This document shows positions 1-6,144 of a DNA stretch of 7,765 nucleotides, one piece after another. This stretch comes from an uncultured Collinsella sp. (GTDB lineage: Bacteria > Actinomycetota > Coriobacteriia > Coriobacteriales > Coriobacteriaceae), in assembly GCA_900541855.1 (NCBI GenBank), contig UQLD01000033.1:1-7765 (forward strand). The letters run 5' to 3'. Both the position numbers and the translations under genes were made by a program. The notes under the pieces were generated by a model. It had not been told where the DNA came from. It was given only the letters and a program-made list of their open reading frames with translations, and searched no databases. Within the stretch, counting starts at the first letter, position 1, and the number at the start of each line of letters is the position of its first letter.

Positions 1-16
1 TCCGCACATGTGCGGA
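1..16. repeat. 16-bp perfect palindrome at the window edge
   Basis: TCCGCACATGTGCGGA is identical to its own reverse complement over all 16 bases. No T tract follows on either strand, so it does not look like an intrinsic terminator. A dimeric regulator site is possible, but it sits about 50 bp upstream of the predicted rho -35 box and may belong to whatever lies to the left of the window. It may also extend beyond the window edge. Confidence 0.4.
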
Positions 17-67
17 TGAATGTGGGAGGTGTTCGGATAAAGTCGATAATCAAGGCCAATGACTAAG

Positions 68-95
68 TTGCAGGTGGTTGCGGTTGTGTTACACT
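68..95 (+). promoter_or_regulatory. Predicted sigma70-type extended -10 promoter of rho
   Basis: A -35-like TTGCAG (68-73) is followed after 16 bp by TACACT (90-95). The -10 box is preceded by TG at 87-88 with one base between, giving an extended -10 that can compensate for the weak -35. Transcription would start near 102 and give a leader of roughly 135 bases before the rho GTG. No better promoter was seen between here and the gene. This is a prediction from sequence only. Confidence 0.5.
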
Positions 96-101
96 AACGC
101 T

Positions 102-239
102 GCGTATATGACGCAATCATCTCGATACAGATCAATGATGTCCGTCGGTATTTGACGGAGCTAGACTGTTTAGCCGCCCTGAAGGTTTATGCAGGGAGCA
201 TGTGATCACAGGGCTTGAAAAGAAAGATGAGCAAACACT
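102..239 (+). promoter_or_regulatory. Long 5' leader of rho with hairpin and short reading frames
   Basis: The predicted untranslated leader contains a hairpin with a 6-bp perfect stem, TCCGTC (141-146) with GACGGA (154-159), around a 7-base loop. Short reading frames are present: 135-155 (6 codons), 189-218 (9 codons, GAAGG three bases upstream) and 227-247 (6 codons). The last runs across the rho GTG and stops at 245-247, so its translation could be coupled to rho. E. coli rho is known to be autoregulated by premature termination in its leader; a similar role here is only an inference. Confidence 0.35.
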
Positions 240-2828
240 GTGTCTGATCAACAGCAAGAAAACGAAATAACGACGACGGCCGCTCCCGCTGCACCGGCTG
301 CGTTGGACCAGGTCGTGATGCCTGCGCCGGTGCAGGCTTCGGCTCCTGAGGCCTCCAAGGCCGCTTCGACGCCTGCGCCCGCATCGGCTGAGAAGGTCGC
401 GCCTGCCGCTGGCGAGGGAGTTGCCCCTGCCGCCGAAGAGGATGCCGCGCCCGTAAAGCCCAAGCGCACGCGCCGTGCGCCTAAGCCCGCCGCTGACGGC
501 GAGGAGGCCGACAAGCCCAAGCGTCGCGCCATGCGCGCGACGCGAACCAAGCGCACCGTTGCCGATTCCTCCGCGCCGATTTCCGATGAGGTTGCACAGG
601 CCCGCGCGCTGGCGCAGATCAGCGAGGCTCAGGTTGTGCGTGCCCGTCGCCGTGCTGCCGAGCGCGAGGCCGCGGCACTGACCGAGCTTGCAGCGCCGGT
701 CGTCTCCGAGGCGTCTGCGGCCACCGAGGCCCCTGTCGCGGGGCAGCCGACCGAGAAGCCGGCTCCGCGCACGCGTCGTCGTGCGGCCAAGTCTCAGCAG
801 GATGCTGAGCAGGCGGCTCAAGAGTCCGGTGAAGCTCCGGCTCGTTCTGTGGTAGGGGAGGGTGAGCAGCCCTCTGAGTCTGCAACACCTGCCGAGGCCA
901 ACGAGGTTCCCGTTGTCGATCCCGCTCTTCGCCCGCACCGTCGCGGCCGCAAGCCCAAGGCCTTCGTCGAGGCCGAGAAGGCTGCCGCCGCCGCGGCAGC
1001 CGCAGCTCAGGATGCCGCGATGACCGCCACGCCCGCGCCCGTCGCCGACACTCCTGCCCAGGGAACCGCTGCCACCGAGGTCGGAGCACCCGCAGAGGGC
1101 GAACCCGCCGATGTTCGTCCCGGTCGCAGCCGTCGCACGGCCGCTAAGCGCTCGTCCAAGGCCAAGGGTTCGAAAAAGGACACGTCCGAGGACTCGGGCA
1201 ACGAGGTCGCCGAGGCAACCGTCGACTCCGCTCCCGATGCCGAGAACGCCGGTCAGCCGGCGGCCGAGAAGCCCAAGCGTACACGCAAGAAGTCTGCAAA
1301 GGCTAAGGCCGTCGAGCAGCAAGCCGATGCCGAGCCCAATGCCGATGCCGATACCAAGGCCGATAATAAAGTCCCGGCCGACACCGACGCCGCAACTCCG
1401 GCGGCCGAGGGCGCCACGACCGCCGAGACCGACGAGAGCGCCCGCCCTAACCGACGTCAGCACAAGCGTAACGACGAGCGCAACAACGACCGCCGCAATC
1501 GTCAGCGCGATCGCAAGCAGCGTAATAAGGAGCGCAACGCCGCCCCGACTGAGCCCACGCTTTCGCGTGAGGAACTCGCGGCCATGAAGGTCGCCGAGCT
1601 GCGTGAAAAGGCCAAGGAGTTCGAGATCGAGACGACCGGCAAGAAGAAGGCCGAGCTCGTCGAAGAGATCTACACCACCGCCGCGAAGGCCGAGGGCTTC
1701 CGCGACATCAAGGGCATTCTGCAGATTCGCCCGGATAGCTTCGGCATCATTCATGCCCACGGCTACATGAAGTCCAGCGATGACGCCTTTGTTCCCGCAT
1801 ATCTCATTCGCTCCGCACGCCTGCGCACGGGCGATGTCATCGAGGGCTCGCTGCGCCCCTCGCGCGGCGGCGACAAGCGCGCCGGCCTCGCCAAGATCAC
1901 GACCGTTAACGGCATGGATCCCGAGCAGATCCGCAACCGCCCCAAGTTCGGCGACCTTACCCCGGTCTATCCCAACGAGCCGCTGCGCATGGAGCACGGC
2001 AAGGATTCCATCACCGGTCGCGCCATCGATATCGTGTCGCCGATCGGCAAGGGCCAGCGCGGCCTGATTGTGTCGCCGCCAAAAGCCGGCAAGACCACGA
2101 TCCTCAAGAAGATCTGCCAGTCTATCTCGATCAACAATCCCGAGGTGCACCTCATCTGCCTGCTCGTTGACGAGCGCCCCGAAGAGGTCACCGATATGCA
2201 GCGCTCCATCAAGGGTGAGGTCGTGGCCTCGACCTTCGATATGCCCGCCGACAACCATACTCGCGTGGCAGAGCTCGTGATCGAGCGTGCCAAACGCATC
2301 GTGGAGCTGGGTGGCGACGTCGTGGTGGTACTCGACTCCATCACGCGCCTTGCCCGCGCCTACAATCTGGCCGCTCCCGCCTCGGGTCGTATCCTGTCGG
2401 GCGGCGTCGATTCGGCTGCCCTGTATCCGCCCAAGCGTTTCTTGGGCGCAGCCCGCAACATCGAGAACGGCGGCTCGCTCACCATCTTGGCTTCCGCCCT
2501 CATCGATACCGGCTCCAAGATGGACGAGGTCATCTTTGAGGAGTTCAAGGGTACCGGCAACATGGAGCTCAAGCTCGACCGCGACCTGGCCGACCGCCGT
2601 ATCTTCCCGGCCATCGATCCCGTTGCCTCGGGTACGCGCAACGAGGATCTGCTGGTCGACGAGCAGATGCGCCCGTTTGTCTTTGGCCTGCGCCGCATCC
2701 TCGCCGGCATGAACAATACCGAGCGCGCGGCCGCGTCGTTTATCAAGGGCCTCAAGGGCACCAATACCAACCAGGAGTTCCTGGTGCGTTCGGCAAAAAA
2801 GCACAGCGATTACGAGCAGACGTTCTAA
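240..2828 (+). CDS. rho: Transcription termination factor Rho with a ~440-residue N-terminal extension
   Basis: This is the hexameric RNA-dependent ATPase/helicase that terminates transcription. The conserved core begins near residue 441: a Rho_N helical domain (about 441-486), the cold-shock-like RNA-binding domain (about 487-575), then the RecA-type motor. Walker A is PPKAGKT (613-619, Lys618), the catalytic Glu is Glu645 in VDERPEEV, Walker B ends at Asp699 in LDSITRLARAYN, and the arginine finger is Arg800 in SGTR. These match E. coli Lys184, Glu211, Asp265 and Arg366 at a constant offset of 434. Residues 1-440 are low-complexity Ala/Pro/Glu with repeated Lys/Arg patches and an Arg/Asn-rich block at 402-433. 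The protein has 862 residues against 419 in E. coli. The GTG start is favoured because an in-frame TGA lies at 228-230 and the next start is ATG at residue 27; the ribosome binding site is weak. Leu642 matches E. coli Leu208, which suggests the bicyclomycin pocket is not blocked as described for M. tuberculosis. Confidence 0.97.
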   Translation: MSDQQQENEITTTAAPAAPAALDQVVMPAPVQASAPEASKAASTPAPASAEKVAPAAGEGVAPAAEEDAAPVKPKRTRRAPKPAADGEEADKPKRRAMRATRTKRTVADSSAPISDEVAQARALAQISEAQVVRARRRAAEREAAALTELAAPVVSEASAATEAPVAGQPTEKPAPRTRRRAAKSQQDAEQAAQESGEAPARSVVGEGEQPSESATPAEANEVPVVDPALRPHRRGRKPKAFVEAEKAAAAAAAAAQDAAMTATPAPVADTPAQGTAATEVGAPAEGEPADVRPGRSRRTAAKRSSKAKGSKKDTSEDSGNEVAEATVDSAPDAENAGQPAAEKPKRTRKKSAKAKAVEQQADAEPNADADTKADNKVPADTDAATPAAEGATTAETDESARPNRRQHKRNDERNNDRRNRQRDRKQRNKERNAAPTEPTLSREELAAMKVAELREKAKEFEIETTGKKKAELVEEIYTTAAKAEGFRDIKGILQIRPDSFGIIHAHGYMKSSDDAFVPAYLIRSARLRTGDVIEGSLRPSRGGDKRAGLAKITTVNGMDPEQIRNRPKFGDLTPVYPNEPLRMEHGKDSITGRAIDIVSPIGKGQRGLIVSPPKAGKTTILKKICQSISINNPEVHLICLLVDERPEEVTDMQRSIKGEVVASTFDMPADNHTRVAELVIERAKRIVELGGDVVVVLDSITRLARAYNLAAPASGRILSGGVDSAALYPPKRFLGAARNIENGGSLTILASALIDTGSKMDEVIFEEFKGTGNMELKLDRDLADRRIFPAIDPVASGTRNEDLLVDEQMRPFVFGLRRILAGMNNTERAAASFIKGLKGTNTNQEFLVRSAKKHSDYEQTF

Positions 2829-2867
2829 GTCGCTCGTTGCACGCGACAACAGCCATAGACATGCCAG

Positions 2868-2897
2868 AAGGGCCGGGGTTTAGAACCTGGCCCTTTT
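2868..2897 (+). terminator. Intrinsic terminator after rho
   Basis: AAGGGCC with GGTT (2868-2880) pairs with AACC-T-GGCCCTT (2884-2895) around the loop TAG, with a small internal bulge, and ends in TTTT (2894-2897). It lies 40 bases after the rho stop and closes rho as a single-gene unit. A weaker 5-bp hairpin (GTCGC 2829-2833 with GCGAC 2843-2847) precedes it. Confidence 0.8.
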
Positions 2898-2975
2898 CGT
2901 ATAGCCGCTCGCCAACGATTATTGACCTCACGACCGACAAGCAGCGATTTTCCCGTTTCAATCTCGCTTCGTCGC

Positions 2976-3004
2976 TTGCAATCCCCAAGGGGGTTTCGCA
3001 TAAT
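2976..3004 (+). promoter_or_regulatory. Predicted sigma70-type promoter of the membrane-protein operon
   Basis: TTGCAA (2976-2981) and CATAAT (2999-3004) are separated by exactly 17 bp, which is a good housekeeping promoter. The spacer contains CCCC-AA-GGGG (2983-2992), an inverted repeat placed where a regulator could act. Transcription would start near 3011. The preceding stretch 2898-2975 holds no gene or clear signal that I can see. Confidence 0.65.
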
Positions 3005-3010
3005 AGCTGT

Positions 3011-3140
3011 TAAGCTTCGCGACGGAAAACGCAGATGAAACGAACCATATACCGTTGCTTTGGGGCATAGCCCCGCTTCATCTTCTCTCGCGCAGCCAAC
3101 TGAATGATGCGATTTGGGTGCTGGAAGATGGGGAGAGCTC
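3011..3140 (+). promoter_or_regulatory. Structured leader with alternative pairings before the membrane-protein gene
   Basis: Several helices are possible. GGGGC (3062-3066) pairs with GCCCC (3070-3074) around a 3-base loop. AGATGAA (3033-3039) pairs perfectly with TTCATCT (3077-3083), enclosing that hairpin. GCGACGG (3019-3025) pairs with CCGTTGC (3052-3058) with one GU, crossing the previous helix as a pseudoknot would. Alternatively, 3076-3086 pairs with 3123-3133 (11 pairs, three of them GU), covering the start of the Shine-Dalgarno region GGGGAG ahead of ATG 3141. A 11-codon frame (3035-3070) lies inside. I do not recognise a named riboswitch class. Function is inferred only from pairing. 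Confidence 0.35.
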
Positions 3141-4541
3141 ATGGCTTCTTCTGATGCAACACAACGAGCAGTCCTTGCTGGACTTTCCTGCGGAATCGGC
3201 CTTGCCGCTCCCGTGGTGATGTATGCTGCCACGCTGCCGTTTTCGTCGGTGAACGAGACGGTCGTCGCGGGCGCTGTTCCCTTTGCCGTGGGTGCGGTGG
3301 CGGGCGTGGGTATCTATGCCGCCTCGCTCGGCATTTCTGAATATCGCGCGCAGCATGCCGAGCGCCTGTTCCAGCCCGACGCCATGGGTGGCGCCGCGAA
3401 CGTCAACCAGCATCAAAATGAGTTCCAGACCGCCTCGATTCCGGCTCAGCAGCAGGATGCGACTCCTTACGCTGCGGCTTCTGCTTCTCAGGCTCAGGCG
3501 GAGCAGTCTACCTCGGCATACCTTTCCGGCCTGACTGGTGCGTTCCAGCGCCGTCATGCCGATGATGGTGTCCCTACCATCGCTCGAGCCGCAGATGCTA
3601 TGGACGAGGCCGAGGCTTGGTCCATGATCGACAGTATGCTCGACGACGATTCGCCGGTGAGCTGCGACCCTGCACACTCGCGCGACGTCTATCAAGTCGC
3701 CATCGACGAGCTTACCAACGGCGGGCAGACCGGCTCCTTCAATCGTGACGACATCGCCGCCGCGGCGCGCGCCGTGTCGGGCTCCCAGGCCGCCCCTGCG
3801 GGCAGCACGGCGGCTTTCGTGGCACTCGTTGCCAACGCGGCAGCCAATAACGCCTACAACGCTACCTCGGGCGACGCGAACGCTTCTGCCGATTATTCGT
3901 ACGTTGATGAAGCCATTACCGCGGACGAGGAGGCCGTTGCCGCCCGCCGTGCCGCCGAGAGCTCGCTTTGGGGCGCTCCTGCTCAGCAGCAGGCGGCTGA
4001 GGCTGCGCCGTACAACGCAAACCTCGCCAGCATGCCTATCATCTCCGGTGCCGCGGACATCGATCTTGACGACCTCGATGAACCTGCAGCCATCACCGCA
4101 TCGATTGATGCCCAAGATCGCATCGACACCGGCGACCTTCCGGACGCCTCGCTCGAGGTCGATGTCCCCATGGCCGATTACTCGGGCCACGAGGACATGT
4201 GGGCCGCCGCCACCGCGATTCTGGATGAGATTGACGAGCCCGCTCCTGTTGCAGTCCCCACTCCCGTCGCTGCCCCTCAGCCTGCTGCTCCCGCCTATGT
4301 CGGCCGTCACAGCGCTGTGTTCCCCGAGGATACCGCCCGTATCTCGCGCGAGAGCATCGAGCGGGCCGAGGCTATTGCCGCCGGCATTATGGAAAATCGT
4401 CGTCACGAGCGCGTCAATCAGATCCTCGAGGAAGAGATCGAGCGCCTGCAGTCCTCTACCGCCAAGCGTACGGGCCGTGCCTATCTGAGCGTTATCGAGG
4501 GCGGTACCGCCAGCTTCGCGCAGCTCCGCGCGGAGGCATAA
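3141..4541 (+). CDS. Unrecognised two-helix membrane protein with long acidic Ala/Asp-rich tail
   Basis: I do not recognise the family. The 466-residue protein begins with two hydrophobic segments (about 10-33 and 41-64) joined by a very short loop. An Arg precedes the first segment and a basic stretch SEYRAQHAER follows the second. By the positive-inside rule both ends should be cytoplasmic, with a helical hairpin in the membrane. The remainder is Ala/Gln/Asp-rich and probably mostly disordered, with a Pro-rich linker near 365-390, then a charged, probably helical or coiled-coil segment (about 401-437) and a conserved-looking 29-residue C-terminus. ATG 3141 is chosen because GGGAG lies five bases upstream; an in-frame TTG at 3114 would add nine residues but lacks a ribosome binding site. 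The VanZ-like gene follows after 7 bases, so the two are probably co-transcribed. A scaffold or envelope-associated role is conceivable but not shown. Confidence 0.8.
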   Translation: MASSDATQRAVLAGLSCGIGLAAPVVMYAATLPFSSVNETVVAGAVPFAVGAVAGVGIYAASLGISEYRAQHAERLFQPDAMGGAANVNQHQNEFQTASIPAQQQDATPYAAASASQAQAEQSTSAYLSGLTGAFQRRHADDGVPTIARAADAMDEAEAWSMIDSMLDDDSPVSCDPAHSRDVYQVAIDELTNGGQTGSFNRDDIAAAARAVSGSQAAPAGSTAAFVALVANAAANNAYNATSGDANASADYSYVDEAITADEEAVAARRAAESSLWGAPAQQQAAEAAPYNANLASMPIISGAADIDLDDLDEPAAITASIDAQDRIDTGDLPDASLEVDVPMADYSGHEDMWAAATAILDEIDEPAPVAVPTPVAAPQPAAPAYVGRHSAVFPEDTARISRESIERAEAIAAGIMENRRHERVNQILEEEIERLQSSTAKRTGRAYLSVIEGGTASFAQLRAEA

Positions 4542-4548
4542 CTTCTGC

Positions 4549-4998
4549 ATGGTTAAGATGAATCGAAAATGGGCGGTCGTGACCTGCCTGATGGCGCTCT
4601 TGATCTGGGGCAATTCGCTGGTTCCCGGCTCGGGGTCGGGCTCGCTGAGCCTAACGGTCATGGAAGCTATCCGCGGTTTCCTGCACGGCGTGGGACTTCC
4701 ATATGAATGGGTGACCAACTTTGTTGTTCGCAAGTGCGCGCATTTTACCGAGTATATGGTGCTCGGCATCCTGGCAACGCACGCTTTTGATTTTGAGGGC
4801 CGGCACACCTTTGACGTGCTGCTGCCCACGGCGGTGTTCCTGCTGCTGATTCCCTCGATCGACGAGACGATTCAGCTCTTTGTGCCGGGACGCGCCGGCA
4901 TGATCACCGATGTGATGATCGACTGCTGTGGAGCGGCAATGGGCGTTGTGCTCCGATATCTCTTACGGTCGCTGATGTACGCCAAAAAGGCCGCCTAG
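4549..4998 (+). CDS. VanZ-family small integral membrane protein
   Basis: The 149-residue protein carries both hallmarks of the VanZ-like family: the RKxxHFxEYxxLG motif (Arg61, Lys62, His65, Glu68, Tyr69, Gly73) and the later DExxQxFxPGRxxxxxDxxxDxxGxxxG motif (Asp105, Glu106, Gln109, Pro113, Gly114, Arg115, Asp121, Asp125, Gly128, Gly132). Hydrophobic helices lie at about 8-25, 68-80, 90-104 and 118-138. VanZ of enterococci gives low-level teicoplanin resistance, but most chromosomal VanZ-like proteins have no assigned substrate, so resistance should not be assumed. The gene starts 7 bases after the preceding stop. GGAGG sits inside the upstream gene's end (4532-4536), 12 bases from ATG 4549 and further from the alternative ATG at 4558, which favours the first ATG and translational coupling. 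The stop codon is inside the left arm of the following terminator. Confidence 0.9.
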   Translation: MVKMNRKWAVVTCLMALLIWGNSLVPGSGSGSLSLTVMEAIRGFLHGVGLPYEWVTNFVVRKCAHFTEYMVLGILATHAFDFEGRHTFDVLLPTAVFLLLIPSIDETIQLFVPGRAGMITDVMIDCCGAAMGVVLRYLLRSLMYAKKAA

Positions 4999-5030
4999 GA
5001 CGTATTGTTTGGTCCTAGGCGGCCTTTTTT
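4984..5030. terminator. Bidirectional intrinsic terminator between convergent genes
   Basis: AAAAAGGCCGCCTAGGAC (4984-5001) pairs perfectly over 18 bp with 5012-5029 around a 10-base loop. A T6 tract (5025-5030) follows on the plus strand, and the A5 run becomes T5 on the minus strand, so it can stop transcription from both sides. The VanZ stop codon (4996-4998) lies in the left arm. A second inverted repeat, GGCGTGG/CCACGCC, lies between here and the kinase stop without a T tract. Confidence 0.9.
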
Positions 5031-5112
5031 ATTTGAGGGCTTATATGAGGCGTGGTGGCGTCGTTCCATTGGTCGGATTTGCTGGGCGCGCCACGCCCCG
5101 TGGGTGCGTCTG

Positions 5113-6003
5113 TTACTGAAGCGCCTGTGCGCCCAGGGCAAGGCAACCCATGATGCCCTGCTTGCCCTCGAGGCTGTTGTTGACAATGTAGGTATCGATG
5201 TCGTTGACCTCGGGCGTGACGATATAGCCGTTGAGCATTTCGGCACATTTCTTGCGTGCGAGCGGCACGATGGGGGTGTGGTCGGCCACGCCGCCGCCGA
5301 TGATGATCTTTTGCGGCGCGTAGCACAGCGTGTAGGTCATGAGCGCCTGTGCCAGATAGCCGGCGAGCAGGTCCATGGCCTCCGGGTCATCGGCCATGTC
5401 TCCGGCGCTCTTGCCATCCCAGCGCTTTTTAACGCCGGGGCCGGCGATGAGGCCCTCGAGACAGTTGTCGTGGAAGGGGCAGGCGCTGTGCTCGCCAATG
5501 GTGTCGCGCGGGTCGCGCGTGACCAGGATGTGGCCGGCCTCGGGATGCATCATGCCGTGCACGAGCTTACCGCCCGAGAGCACGCCGGCGCCCACGCCGG
5601 TGCCGATGGTCAGGTAGACCACGTCGGTGAGGCCCTTGGCGCAACCAAACGTGACCTCGCCCAGGCAGGCGACGTTGACGTCGGTATCGTAGCCGCAGGG
5701 GATATTGAGCTCGTTTTGGATAGTGCCCAGCAGGTCAAAGTAGCGCCATGCCGTTTTGGGCGTCTCCAGGATCTTGCCGTATTGGGGCGAGGCAGGGTTG
5801 ACTGCGGTGGGGCCAAAGGCGCCGATGCCCAGCGCGGCGATGCCCTTGTCGGCAAACCATGCGTTGACGGCCTCAACGGTCTCCTGCGGGGTCGTGGTCG
5901 CGATCTGCTCGCGCTCTAGGACCGTACCGTCCGCATAGCCCGTGGCGCAGACCATCTTGGTGCCACCGGCCTCGAGCGCTCCGATAAGCTGCTGCTCTGC
6001 CAT
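5113..6003 (-). CDS. ROK-family sugar kinase, probably fructokinase
   Basis: The protein probably phosphorylates a hexose, most likely fructose to fructose-6-phosphate, in the cytoplasm with ATP. It has 296 residues, normal for the single-domain ROK kinases, with no DNA-binding helix-turn-helix at the N-terminus. Visible motifs are the N-terminal phosphate loop GALEAGGTK (8-16), GIGAFGP (59-65), the catalytic Asp108 in DTDVN, the second glycine-rich loop LTIGTGVGAG (131-140), and a zinc site formed by His158 in EAGH with Cys175, His178 and Cys181 in CPFHDNC, followed by LEGLIAGPG. The EAGGTK opening and the CPFHxxCLEG type of zinc site resemble the ScrK/YdhR fructokinase branch; glucose or mannose kinase activity cannot be excluded. 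ATG 6003 is supported by AGAGAGG six bases upstream (6010-6016). It has its own promoter with an overlapping palindrome, and converges on the VanZ operon. Confidence 0.93.
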   Translation of the reverse strand: MAEQQLIGALEAGGTKMVCATGYADGTVLEREQIATTTPQETVEAVNAWFADKGIAALGIGAFGPTAVNPASPQYGKILETPKTAWRYFDLLGTIQNELNIPCGYDTDVNVACLGEVTFGCAKGLTDVVYLTIGTGVGAGVLSGGKLVHGMMHPEAGHILVTRDPRDTIGEHSACPFHDNCLEGLIAGPGVKKRWDGKSAGDMADDPEAMDLLAGYLAQALMTYTLCYAPQKIIIGGGVADHTPIVPLARKKCAEMLNGYIVTPEVNDIDTYIVNNSLEGKQGIMGCLALGAQALQ

Positions 6004-6041
6004 AGTATTCCTCTCTCTGGGACGAGTTGCTCCGTGACTAA

Positions 6042-6069
6042 AGTATAGAGCTCTAAACTATTTAAGAAA
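6042..6069 (-). promoter_or_regulatory. Predicted promoter of the sugar kinase gene with overlapping operator-like palindrome
   Basis: On the minus strand TATACT (6047 down to 6042) is a strong -10 box. The -35 is weak: TTTCTT (6069-6064) at 16 bp. Start of transcription would be near 6035, about 30 bases before the ATG. AGTATAGAGCTCTAAACT (6042-6059) is an 18-bp palindrome with only one mismatched pair, and it overlaps the -10. A dimeric repressor bound there would block the promoter, and the weak -35 fits a regulated gene. The regulator is not in the window. Confidence 0.5.
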
Positions 6070-6075
6070 GCGCTA

Positions 6076-6117
6076 TAGAAAGAAGCCTCGCAACGCGGCG
6101 GGCGGTGCGGGGCTTCT
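6076..6117 (-). terminator. Intrinsic terminator after the aminotransferase gene
   Basis: AGAAGCC-x-CGCA (6117 down to 6106 on the minus strand) pairs with TGCG-x-GGCTTCT (6092 down to 6081), 11 pairs plus one C-A mismatch, around a GC-rich loop. On the minus strand it ends in a T-rich stretch TTCTTTCT. It lies 27 bases after the aminotransferase stop and upstream of the kinase promoter, so the two minus-strand genes are probably separate units. Confidence 0.7.
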
Positions 6118-6144
6118 TTGGTTGCTTTAGTTGCCGGGCCGTCC

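Noticed and set aside
201..210. TGTGATCACA in the rho leader as a CRP-type site
   Set aside because: CRP half-sites need a 6-bp spacer; here they abut, and the site lies well downstream of the predicted promoter. It is more likely a chance short palindrome.
132..2849. A 905-codon open frame on the minus strand across the whole of rho
   Set aside because: It is the reverse of rho's GC-rich codons: its protein is low-complexity Gly/Leu/Arg with no recognisable domain, while the plus strand encodes an unmistakable Rho.
3141..4541. The acidic repeat-like tail as a surface adhesin
   Set aside because: There is no cleavable signal peptide, no sortase motif at the C-terminus, and charge distribution predicts a cytoplasmic tail.
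3078..4829. A 583-codon open frame on the minus strand opposite the membrane-protein operon
   Set aside because: It spans two plus-strand genes and their junction, has no ribosome binding site or known motifs, and the VanZ motifs on the other strand fix the true coding direction.
4549..4998. Teicoplanin resistance gene vanZ
   Set aside because: Family motifs are present, but no vanA/vanB cluster genes are nearby and most chromosomal VanZ-like proteins are not shown to confer resistance.
5005..5919. A 304-codon plus-strand frame opposite the sugar kinase
   Set aside because: It begins inside the terminator loop and mirrors the ROK kinase codons; no independent motif or start signal is present.
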